A stretch of 35,045 bases of DNA from Planctomycetaceae bacterium (GTDB taxonomy: Bacteria; Planctomycetota; Planctomycetia; Pirellulales; Pirellulaceae), in contig JAAYDI010000036.1 of NCBI GenBank assembly GCA_012729315.1, forward strand, positions 1-35,045, given 5' to 3'. A program made the position numbers and the translations under genes. Shown piece after piece: positions 17,061 to 24,325 of the stretch. Every line of letters starts with the position of its first letter. The first letter of the stretch is position 1. The notes below the pieces were generated by a model. It was not told the DNA's origin and ran no database searches. It was given only the letters and a program-made list of their open reading frames with translations.

Positions 17061-19196
17061 ATGCGTAGCATCGTGATGTGTGCAGGCGTCTGTCTCGGTC
17101 TCGCGAACGTGCTGGTGGCCGACGAGCCGGATATTGTCATTGCCGACTTTGAAGGGGCCGATTACGGCGACTGGACCACGACCGGCACGGCGTTCGGGCC
17201 TGGCCCGGCGCGCGGCACGCTCCCCAACCAGATGGACGTGAGCGGCTATGAGGGGCAGGGTCTGGTCAACAGTTACTTCAAGGGGGACAACGCGACGGGC
17301 ACGCTCACCAGTCCGCCGTTGACCATCCAACGCCGCTATATCAACTTCCTGCTCGGCGGCGGCCGGTACCCGGGCGAGACGTGCATCAACCTGCTGGTCG
17401 ACGGCCAGGTGGTGCGCACGGCGACCGGACCGAACGATCGCCCGGGCGGCACGGAACGACTGGACTGGTATACCTGGGATGTCCAGGATCTGGTGGGCCA
17501 GCAGGCGGTGATTCAGATTGTCGACCAGCGGCAGGGAGGTTGGGGGCACATCAATGTGGATCAGCTTGTCCAGAGTAATCGCAAGCGGCAGGCGGAGCCG
17601 CAGAGTCGCCGATTGGTGATGGCCCAGCGTTACCTGCATCTGCCGGTGCGGAACGGCGCGGCGGTCGTGCGGATGAAGGTGACTGTGGGGAACACGATTG
17701 TCGACGATTTCGACATCGAACTGGCACCCGGCGCTCCCAGCTTCTGGGCGTTTCTGGACATGGCGCAGTACCAGGGACAGGAAGCGGTCATTGAAGTGGA
17801 TCGCCTGCCGGGCGATTCGCAGGGGTTGGCGCAGGTCCGGCAGGACGACGCCATACCCGGTGCGGCGACGCTCTATCAGGAGAAGTACCGGCCGCAGTTC
17901 CACTTCTCCCCCTGTGTCGGCTGGAACAACGATCCCAATGGCCTGGTGTTCTACAAAGGGGAATGGCATCTCTATTTCCAGCACAATCCGTACGGCTGGA
18001 ACTGGGGCAACATGCATTGGGGGCATGCGGTCAGTACCGATCTGGTCCACTGGACGCAGCTGCCGATCGCCATCTATCCCCACCAGTTCGGTGACTGGGC
18101 GTTCTCCGGAGGTGCGGTCGTCGACCGGGACAACACAGCGGGCTTCAAGTCGGGGACGGAAGACGTCATCGTCGCCTCGTACACGAGCACTGGGCGCGGC
18201 GAAGTCATCGCCTACTCGAACGACCGGGGGCGAACGTTCGCCGACTATGAGGGCAATCCGGTCGTGAAGCACCAGGGACGCGATCCGAAGATCATCTGGT
18301 ACGAGCCTGGCCAGCATTGGGTGATGGCCGTGTACGATGAGGAAGGTGCCGGCGATCAGCTCCAGCAGCGGATTGCCTTCTACACTTCCACCGATCTGAA
18401 GAGCTGGACGCTGCAGAGCAAACTCGACAGGTATTTCGAATGTCCGGAGATCTTCGAGTTGCCGGTTGATGGGAACAGCCAGAACACGCGCTGGGTGGTC
18501 TATGCGGCCGACGGCGCGTATCAGCTCGGCCGGTTCGACGGCAAGACGTTTACCCCCGACCAGCCGGAGAAGACGCGTTTCAACTGGGGGAACTGCTTCT
18601 ATGCCTCGCAGACCTACAGCAACGTTCCACCCGAGGACGGGCGGCGCATCCAGATCGCCTGGGGTCAGATCGGGCATCCGGACATGCCGTTCAACCAGCA
18701 GATGAACTTCCCGGTCGAACTGACGCTCCGCACGACCGAGGAGGGAGTACGGCTGTGTGCGAACCCCGTGCGGGAAGTCTCCCGGCTGCACGGCAAGTCC
18801 TTCGCGCTCGAGCGGATCATGTTGACGGACGGCGCGAATCCGCTGGCCGGCAAGCGGGGGGAGCTGCTGCACATCCAGGCGGTGCTCGAGCCGGGCGATG
18901 CGCAGCAGGTGGTGCTCGACCTGCGGGGCGCGCAGATCGTGTACGATGCGGCCGCGCAGACGCTCAGTTGCCGGGACAAGCAGGCACCACTGCCGGCAGT
19001 CGACGGTTGCGTGCAGCTGGAGATCCTGGTGGATCGCCTGTCCATCGAGATCTTCGGCAACGGCGGCCGCATCTACATGCCGATGGGCATGGTGCTGGAC
19101 GTGGACAATACGTCGCTCGGCATCACCGCACAGGGCGGTACCGCGACGATTCGGTCGCTGACCGTCCACGAAATGCAGTCGGCGTGGCGACGATAG
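17061..19196 (+). CDS. Secreted GH32 fructanase/levanase-like enzyme
   Basis: A 711-aa protein with a signal peptide (MRSIVMCAGVCLGLANVLVADEP). Residues 25-165 form a beta-sandwich accessory domain (IVIADFEGADYGDW ... GGWGHINVDQL) seen on many planctomycete GH32 proteins, and a second beta region follows to about residue 270. The catalytic five-bladed propeller has all three GH32 signatures: WNNDPNG with nucleophile Asp291, GRDPK with transition-state stabiliser Asp408, and FECPE with acid/base Glu460. The C-terminal beta-sandwich ends with SIEIFGNGGRIYM. GH32 enzymes hydrolyse beta-fructosides (levan, inulin, sucrose); exact specificity is not readable. GGAG lies eight bases before the ATG at 17061. 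It converges on the barrel-hydrolase gene, with 33 bases between stops. Confidence 0.94.
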   Translation: MRSIVMCAGVCLGLANVLVADEPDIVIADFEGADYGDWTTTGTAFGPGPARGTLPNQMDVSGYEGQGLVNSYFKGDNATGTLTSPPLTIQRRYINFLLGGGRYPGETCINLLVDGQVVRTATGPNDRPGGTERLDWYTWDVQDLVGQQAVIQIVDQRQGGWGHINVDQLVQSNRKRQAEPQSRRLVMAQRYLHLPVRNGAAVVRMKVTVGNTIVDDFDIELAPGAPSFWAFLDMAQYQGQEAVIEVDRLPGDSQGLAQVRQDDAIPGAATLYQEKYRPQFHFSPCVGWNNDPNGLVFYKGEWHLYFQHNPYGWNWGNMHWGHAVSTDLVHWTQLPIAIYPHQFGDWAFSGGAVVDRDNTAGFKSGTEDVIVASYTSTGRGEVIAYSNDRGRTFADYEGNPVVKHQGRDPKIIWYEPGQHWVMAVYDEEGAGDQLQQRIAFYTSTDLKSWTLQSKLDRYFECPEIFELPVDGNSQNTRWVVYAADGAYQLGRFDGKTFTPDQPEKTRFNWGNCFYASQTYSNVPPEDGRRIQIAWGQIGHPDMPFNQQMNFPVELTLRTTEEGVRLCANPVREVSRLHGKSFALERIMLTDGANPLAGKRGELLHIQAVLEPGDAQQVVLDLRGAQIVYDAAAQTLSCRDKQAPLPAVDGCVQLEILVDRLSIEIFGNGGRIYMPMGMVLDVDNTSLGITAQGGTATIRSLTVHEMQSAWRR

Positions 19197-19229
19197 TCGG
19201 GATGGTTGCGGGTTGGCCAGGGGGCGCCG

Positions 19230-21587
19230 CTAGGGATTGGCTGCCCCTGACGCATGGGTGGCGATGAACTCCACGATCGGTGTGCAGTCCTCCAGTCCGT
19301 GTGGATGGTGACCGACACCAGGCTTGGCGATGAGCGTGATATGGCCGCCGAGTTGCCGGTAGCGCTGGGCGACGATGCCGGTGTTTTCGTCCCACGGCAC
19401 GACTTCGTCGGCGTCTCCATAGACGTGCAGCAGCGGCACGTTGGCCTGCGCCAGAGGGGCCAGGTTATCGACCGGATTTCCGGTGTAGGCCAGTGCCTGG
19501 GCGTCATCGGCGAAGCCGTATTGTGAGAGTACCAGTTGCCAGTCGCGGGGGCTGCCCGGGCCTTTGCCGCAGCCGCCCGGCCAGCTCTTGAAGTCGCACA
19601 CCGGCGCGTCCGCGTAGATGCAGGCGACCTTGTGAGGATTGGCTGCCGCCCAGTTGTAGCAGTAGAGTCCGCCCCGGCTCAGTCCCACCAGTGCCGCCTT
19701 GCGGGCGAAGCCATACTTTGCCGTCAGCTCCTGGTAGAACGCATTCCAGTGGGTGACCGCCTGCGGGCATCCCAGCATGTCGGGCACGCTCATATACACG
19801 ATGTGAAACCCGCGTTCCAGCAGCGCGATATCGGGCGCCGGCTCATGGCCGAAAAACTCGCCATGCCAGACCCAGGGGCGGCCCGGCGCCGCGTTCTTCG
19901 GCGCGACGACCAGCACCGGCTTGCCGTCCACCATGAAGTCGTGCCGGGCAAAACCGTGCCAGTCGCTCACCGTTCCCGGCAACGGCGCAGGCGCGGCCGA
20001 CACGGCGTCACGCGGCAGCACGCGCAGTTCGACCCACACGATCTGTTGCGGAGTCGACCCGGCGACCTGCCGGATCGCCAGCAGGTTGTTCCCCTCGCTC
20101 ACCGCCTCGGGCGGGCAGGCCATGTGCACGGCATGCACGGCGCCGCCACCCAGCTCCTGTACGGCAGCGAACGGCTGGGCAGCGCCGAGCGGATGATTGT
20201 TGAGCGTCCCTTCCCAACGCGCATCGCCCGCCGCGTCGGCCGGCGCCAGGCCGATCACCACGCACACATCGGCCGACTCGGCGCGCGGGCCGCTGTAGAT
20301 GCGGAACCGGCCTCCCGCCTGCGCGTCAACCGGCAGCTGCACATCGGCCGAGACGTTCGCCGGCACTGTGTCCCGGTAGCACACCGGATGCCGGCGCGCG
20401 GCGTGTGACACGGCTTGCGGCGAGAGCCCGTCGCGCAGCAGCACCTGATAGTCGTTGATCTCCACCGGCCGTGTCTCGCTGTCCATCCAGTTGAACAGAT
20501 AGATACTGTCCGCGCCGCGATGGTACGCCGCCGCGGCGAATCCCCGGGCGCAGGCCAGGTCGTTCGCCACCGCCGCGCCGCCAGGCCACGGCCGCGAGTT
20601 GTACTCCAGGCCCGGCGCCACCGTCACGGTGGCCGCGGCAGGCCCCAGCCGCTCCAGCCACAACTCGACCGGAATGTCGAAATCGGACGAACTCCAGAAC
20701 GGGCAGGGAATCAGCAGATCCACCAGCCCGTCGCGAGCCCAAGCCACGCCGTCCATCCCCAGCCCGGCCGCGGCATCGGGGTGCGCGGGGACCCGCACTG
20801 CCAGCCGGACCGGATGGCCTCGTCGAGCTGACCACTCGTTGGCCAGCGCCCGGGTCGCCCGGACGAACTCGGTCAGGATCGCGCCTTCCTCCCGCTCGCG
20901 CCCCGGTGTCAGATGATAGCCGAACCGCATCCAGTCCAGTTCCAGCCCGTCCGCATCGTAACGCTCGAGCAGTTCTCGCACCAAGGCCATCTGATGCTCC
21001 CGCACGGCGGGGTGCGCGTAATTCATCGCCCGATTCACCCACGGGCTCGCGGAGCCGTGCGGCACGCGCCAGCACTCGGGATGTTCGCGCCAGAACGTCG
21101 AATGCATGAAGCTGTTGTCTTCGTCCACGCTGTGCACATCATTCATCCGCATCGAGATCCAGGGGGAAAGCCCCTTCTCGCGGCAGCGATTGATCCAGAC
21201 CTCATACGGATCCAGCCCCGCTTCGAACAGCCGCTTGCAGTTCTGAGGCCACAGGCCGAGCGGTTCTTGACCGGCCACCGGATCCCAGATTGCGTCGCGC
21301 ACCGCGCTGCGGTAACTGGCCCGCATGGAGTTGGTGTTGAGGAACAGGTGCGTGACGGCCGACCCGGCATACTGGTCCACGAACGCGTCGAGCCCGGCAC
21401 GCGTCATCTCCTCCGCCTTCCGCGTGCCGAAGAAGTGGCTGTTGTCCTCGTTGATCACGAGCATGTTTCGCAGCTGCGCGGAAGCCGGGGCCGCGTCCTC
21501 CCCGGCCCGGCAGGCGGACGTGGGCGCATGCCTCCAGCTGGCCGCGATCAACAGGACTAACCACACAATCATTCGAGCTCTTGCCAT
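19230..21587 (-). CDS. Secreted fusion: glycosidase-like barrel plus alpha/beta hydrolase
   Basis: A 785-aa protein. The start MARARMIVWLVLLIAA, a Sec signal, is supported by GAGGAG seven bases upstream; earlier in-frame ATGs lack this. Residues about 40-400 form a (beta/alpha)-barrel like family-10-related hypothetical glycosidases: THLFLNTNSM, PWISMRMNDVH, YDADGLELDW, VAPGLEYN, IYLFNWMDSE. Residues about 410-535 form a beta-rich linker domain. The C-terminal 240 residues are an alpha/beta-hydrolase of the prolyl-oligopeptidase/esterase type, with GLSRGG (nucleophile Ser637), YGDADEVVPW (Asp near 726) and GVGHHPHG (His near 760). Such a fusion could remove an ester and cleave the glycan backbone of the same substrate, but this is inference. 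It diverges from the GH43-like gene. Confidence 0.87.
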   Translation of the reverse strand: MARARMIVWLVLLIAASWRHAPTSACRAGEDAAPASAQLRNMLVINEDNSHFFGTRKAEEMTRAGLDAFVDQYAGSAVTHLFLNTNSMRASYRSAVRDAIWDPVAGQEPLGLWPQNCKRLFEAGLDPYEVWINRCREKGLSPWISMRMNDVHSVDEDNSFMHSTFWREHPECWRVPHGSASPWVNRAMNYAHPAVREHQMALVRELLERYDADGLELDWMRFGYHLTPGREREEGAILTEFVRATRALANEWSARRGHPVRLAVRVPAHPDAAAGLGMDGVAWARDGLVDLLIPCPFWSSSDFDIPVELWLERLGPAAATVTVAPGLEYNSRPWPGGAAVANDLACARGFAAAAYHRGADSIYLFNWMDSETRPVEINDYQVLLRDGLSPQAVSHAARRHPVCYRDTVPANVSADVQLPVDAQAGGRFRIYSGPRAESADVCVVIGLAPADAAGDARWEGTLNNHPLGAAQPFAAVQELGGGAVHAVHMACPPEAVSEGNNLLAIRQVAGSTPQQIVWVELRVLPRDAVSAAPAPLPGTVSDWHGFARHDFMVDGKPVLVVAPKNAAPGRPWVWHGEFFGHEPAPDIALLERGFHIVYMSVPDMLGCPQAVTHWNAFYQELTAKYGFARKAALVGLSRGGLYCYNWAAANPHKVACIYADAPVCDFKSWPGGCGKGPGSPRDWQLVLSQYGFADDAQALAYTGNPVDNLAPLAQANVPLLHVYGDADEVVPWDENTGIVAQRYRQLGGHITLIAKPGVGHHPHGLEDCTPIVEFIATHASGAANP

Positions 21588-21807
21588 ATCACGGCTCCTC
21601 ATCTGAACATCGTTGCCGGGATCCGGTGTCGCCAGGATCCGGCGCATCGCAGCCCACCGCCTTATCTTTCTGCACGTGGACCGGGAACTATCCTAGCCGG
21701 TTTTCATGGCGTCTGCAAAACGGTAGGTTATTTCGTGTGATTGCCCCTCAGGTTCCGTCGACCAGCGGGCGCGAGTCTGGTCTTGGCAGGTACAGGAGTT
21801 CCCGATC
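21588..21807. promoter_or_regulatory. Divergent control region, barrel-hydrolase / beta-propeller
   Basis: This 220-base gap contains the start regions of two divergent genes. The middle (about 21660-21750) is lower in GC, as expected for promoters, but I cannot point to a specific -35/-10 pair. Confidence 0.35.
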
Positions 21808-22767
21808 GTGAAATGCAACGATGTCACAGGCGCGCGGGTTCTTACCGCAGTTGTGGTGTGGCTGCTGCTGGATGGCACGGCACGTGCGCAGGAGACGCGG
21901 GTGCCGCTGGTGAAACTGCCGTTTGCGTTGGCCGACACGATGGAAACTACACCGATCGTCTTCGGCGGTCGCCCGCTGCTGGTGGCAAATTACCGCGACG
22001 ACACGAAGGCGAATCAGGAGGGATACAAGCAGAGCATGTACCTCTATCTTCGCGACCTGACGACCGGGGACGAGATCAGCCGCTTTGCCGAAGGGCATTC
22101 GTTTGCCAATGCGTATGTCCATGGTGACCAGTTGCACGTCTTCGCCAGTGAAGGCACGGACCGGGACTGGTTCCAGAGTATCTACCATTTCACAACGACC
22201 GACCTGCAGACGTGGCAGCGGGAGCCGGCCATTGCCCGGGAGGGGAACGAACACCTGTTCAACTGTTCCGTCTGCCGTGACGCGCAGGGCTTCCTGATGG
22301 CATACGAGTCGAACGAGCCGGTCACGTTCTGCTTCAAGTTCGCGCGCTCGAGCGACCTGAGCCGCTGGGAGAAGGTGCCCGACCGGATCTTCACAGGGGA
22401 ACGGCGCGAATACAGTGCGTGTCCTGTGATCCGGTACTTCGCCCCCTATTACTATGTCATCTACCTGCACGCAGCCACGGCGGATCACCCCGGGTGGACC
22501 TCGTATCTGGCGCGCTCTCGGGACCTGGATACATGGGAACTCAGTCCGTGCAACCCCATTCTGGCGGCCGGACCGGGGGAAGGCATCAACAACTCCGACG
22601 TCGACCTGTTCGAATGGGAGGGGCGCACGTATCTGTTCTATGCGACGGGGGACCAGGCGACGTGGGCGGCCGTGCGCGTGGCGATGTATGACGGCGCCAT
22701 GCAGCAGTTCTTCGCGGCCGGCTTTCCGGCGGACAAGCCAGGGGTCGTGGTATCGACCCGCCAGTGA
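21808..22767 (+). CDS. Secreted five-bladed beta-propeller glycosidase-like protein (GH43/GH32 superfamily)
   Basis: A 319-aa protein using a GTG start with AGGAG nine bases upstream. It has a Sec signal (RVLTAVVVWLLLDGTARAQE). The rest is a single propeller with repeated W/Y-rich blade strands: SIYHFTTTDLQTWQRE, KFARSSDLSRWEKVP, SYLARSRDLDTWELSP and a final INNSDVDLFEWEGRTYLFYATG. That last pattern is typical of the GH43/GH32-like superfamily. The classical WMNDPNG of GH32 is absent, and I cannot assign the catalytic acids confidently: the Asp in NNSDVD and the Glu in GNEHLF or GERREYSACP are candidates. Function is probably hydrolysis or binding of a glycoside. Its position beside a barrel-hydrolase fusion supports carbohydrate work. 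Confidence 0.85.
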   Translation: MKCNDVTGARVLTAVVVWLLLDGTARAQETRVPLVKLPFALADTMETTPIVFGGRPLLVANYRDDTKANQEGYKQSMYLYLRDLTTGDEISRFAEGHSFANAYVHGDQLHVFASEGTDRDWFQSIYHFTTTDLQTWQREPAIAREGNEHLFNCSVCRDAQGFLMAYESNEPVTFCFKFARSSDLSRWEKVPDRIFTGERREYSACPVIRYFAPYYYVIYLHAATADHPGWTSYLARSRDLDTWELSPCNPILAAGPGEGINNSDVDLFEWEGRTYLFYATGDQATWAAVRVAMYDGAMQQFFAAGFPADKPGVVVSTRQ

Positions 22768-23257
22768 CGGGGCCAGCCGGCGCGGGACGCCCCGGCTCGG
22801 GCCGTCACCTGGACGCCAGCGGTATACCAACGCACCCCCGCTAGCGACGCGTCCGCGTGACGGTTCAGCACTCGGTAGCGTCATGGTGTGACGTTGCTCG
22901 CGATGCGCGCGTGTCCCCCATGTCTCAATGGCCAAGGTGCGCGAGGTGCGCCATCGCACGCATCCGGCCCACCTGTTCAGCCTGCCCGATGCGCCGCAGT
23001 CGCCCGCCTCTGCGCATTCTTCTGGCGATGATGATGACCTTCTCTGGGTGCCGATCGCCTGAGTCGCGGCAGGCGTGCCGCACCGCCCGCTGGCCCCGCG
23101 AGCGAAAAAGAAAAGTCGCTGTACATCGGATCCCCGCCATCACTACAATCACAGGCAGTTCGTTGACGTGTAAACACGCTTTGGCGCGCGGGCGCGCGAA
23201 AGATGCCGAGGACGGCTGACGCCTGAGCGCTGCAAGCACTTCAAAGGAACTATCGAA
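22768..23257. other. Intergenic region with REP-like repeat
   Basis: About 490 bases without a credible gene. Just after the propeller gene, CGGGGC (22768-22773) pairs with GCCCCG (22789-22794) in a possible weak terminator. The left 21-bp direct repeat is at 22882-22902. A GC-only inverted stretch (GGCGCGCGGGCGCGCG) lies near 23182-23197. The AAAGGAAC ribosome binding site of the next gene is at the right edge. Confidence 0.55.
22882..22902 (+). repeat. 21-bp direct repeat, left copy
   Basis: The sequence begins CATGGTGTGAC and ends GCTCGCG. The same 21 bases with two substitutions occur at 24214-24234, so the pair brackets the atypical membrane-protein gene. Confidence 0.75.
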
Positions 23258-24223
23258 ATGGACAACGCGATGGTCGACTGTCGCCACATTGAGGAATGTC
23301 AGACTGCGCCTCGAGTCGACTGGCCCCGTCGACATCTTCGTCCTACTGCGGTCCGTGTGGCATTTGGCCTTCTTTCGATCGCTGTTTCAGCGTTAGGTGT
23401 CTTGCTCGGACTGTCACCAGTCGACATAGGAGGATTCGTCGTAGTCGTCCTTTTGATTGGATGGATACTTAGCCGACTCGAACCGACCCAAGCATCCCAA
23501 TGGCGGCTCAAGCACTTTCCGCGAAAGATATGTCTCACAGGGAATACTCTGCGCGTTTTGACGCCAGAAGGTGAACAACGGTTCCTGTTGAGCGAATGCT
23601 GTTGGTTCCTGGGCAGCAACACTGATGATCCGCTGCTGAACGCTGGCTGGAAAGCACTGTGTGTTCCCGTGATTGTATCACCGACAGGACACCGCTTTGC
23701 GTGTGGCAGCGAACAAGGCAACGCCGAAGCGTGGATACAAGCAATCGAAGAGTCCGAGTGTTCTCGGGTAGCCCGGCGCGAAGGCACGACAGGATTTCTC
23801 GTGCGAATGATGTTCCTTGCCGTGTTTCTAGTAGGAGGCGTTTGTGGCTATCATGGGGCGCACCTAGTTGGCAGCATGTTGTTCAGGGACAGACAACTGT
23901 CGAACGAAATTGTCGTAGCATCGGGCATCACGTGCGTCGCATTTGGAGGTCTCTTGTGTGTATGGATGTTGCTGCCAGGCTGGTATCGTCCAATAGCGAG
24001 CGAGAGACGCCACCTTTATGTTTTTGCGGCGTTGCTTCCGACTGGAATCGCCATGTCATCACGGCGTTTTGTCGTTCTGCCGCGCGGGCCCGCGCTCGTT
24101 TTCTCGCTGTTGGGAGCGCTTGTGTTGCTTCTTGCCACCCGGGCCATAATCAGCTGGAAGGAGTCACAACTAAAGAAATCGGCACGAGCGTCCAGCAGCC
24201 CCGTGAGGGGTGACATGGTGTGA
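23258..24223 (+). CDS. Hypothetical six-helix membrane protein of lower GC
   Basis: A 321-aa protein that I do not recognise. Two transmembrane helices lie near residues 31-73 (AFGLLSIAVSALGVLLGL; IGGFVVVVLLIGWIL). A soluble segment of about 110 residues (PRKICLTGNTLRVLTPEGEQ ... AWIQAIEES) follows, which could be a small PH-like or beta-barrel domain. Four more hydrophobic helices occur at about 185-210, 222-245, 250-268 and 275-297. The C-terminus is basic. AAAGGAAC lies upstream of the ATG. GC is visibly lower than in its neighbours, with more A/T-ending codons. The last codons and the TGA stop lie inside the right-hand 21-bp repeat. These points suggest acquisition or slow amelioration. 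No enzymatic motif is visible. Confidence 0.75.
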   Translation: MDNAMVDCRHIEECQTAPRVDWPRRHLRPTAVRVAFGLLSIAVSALGVLLGLSPVDIGGFVVVVLLIGWILSRLEPTQASQWRLKHFPRKICLTGNTLRVLTPEGEQRFLLSECCWFLGSNTDDPLLNAGWKALCVPVIVSPTGHRFACGSEQGNAEAWIQAIEESECSRVARREGTTGFLVRMMFLAVFLVGGVCGYHGAHLVGSMLFRDRQLSNEIVVASGITCVAFGGLLCVWMLLPGWYRPIASERRHLYVFAALLPTGIAMSSRRFVVLPRGPALVFSLLGALVLLLATRAIISWKESQLKKSARASSSPVRGDMV

Positions 24224-24234
24224 CATCGCTCGCG
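24214..24234 (+). repeat. 21-bp direct repeat, right copy
   Basis: It matches the copy at 22882-22902 with two substitutions (ATC versus GTT in the middle). The GTG TGA within it gives the last codon and stop of the membrane-protein gene. It also pairs with an inverted partner at about 24267-24286. Confidence 0.75.
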
Positions 24235-24286
24235 GCACAGCGGTGAGGTGATGGATATGGCGAGTGGCGCGATCTCGTCACACCCT
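24217..24286. repeat. REP-like imperfect palindrome
   Basis: GGTGTGACATCGC at the left end is roughly complementary to GCGATCTCGTCACACC at the right end, with a three-base insertion, giving a potential stem of about 13 pairs around a loop of about 40 bases. It lies between the convergent membrane-protein and glycosidase genes and could act as a transcription barrier. Confidence 0.45.
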
Positions 24287-24325
24287 ACACGCGCTACGAA
24301 CATGTCTGCGTGGTGATCCAGCCGT

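Noticed and set aside
17040-19169. Long open frame on the minus strand opposite the GH32 gene
   Set aside because: The plus strand carries all three GH32 catalytic motifs; the antisense translation is His/Arg-rich and unlike any domain.
22857-23219. Open frame upstream of the low-GC membrane gene
   Set aside because: It starts next to the 21-bp repeat, has Arg/Ser-rich composition and no ribosome site.
22882-24286. Insertion sequence or transposon
   Set aside because: There is no transposase motif in the bracketed gene, which is a membrane protein. Only a non-autonomous or repeat-mediated event remains possible, reported as a finding.
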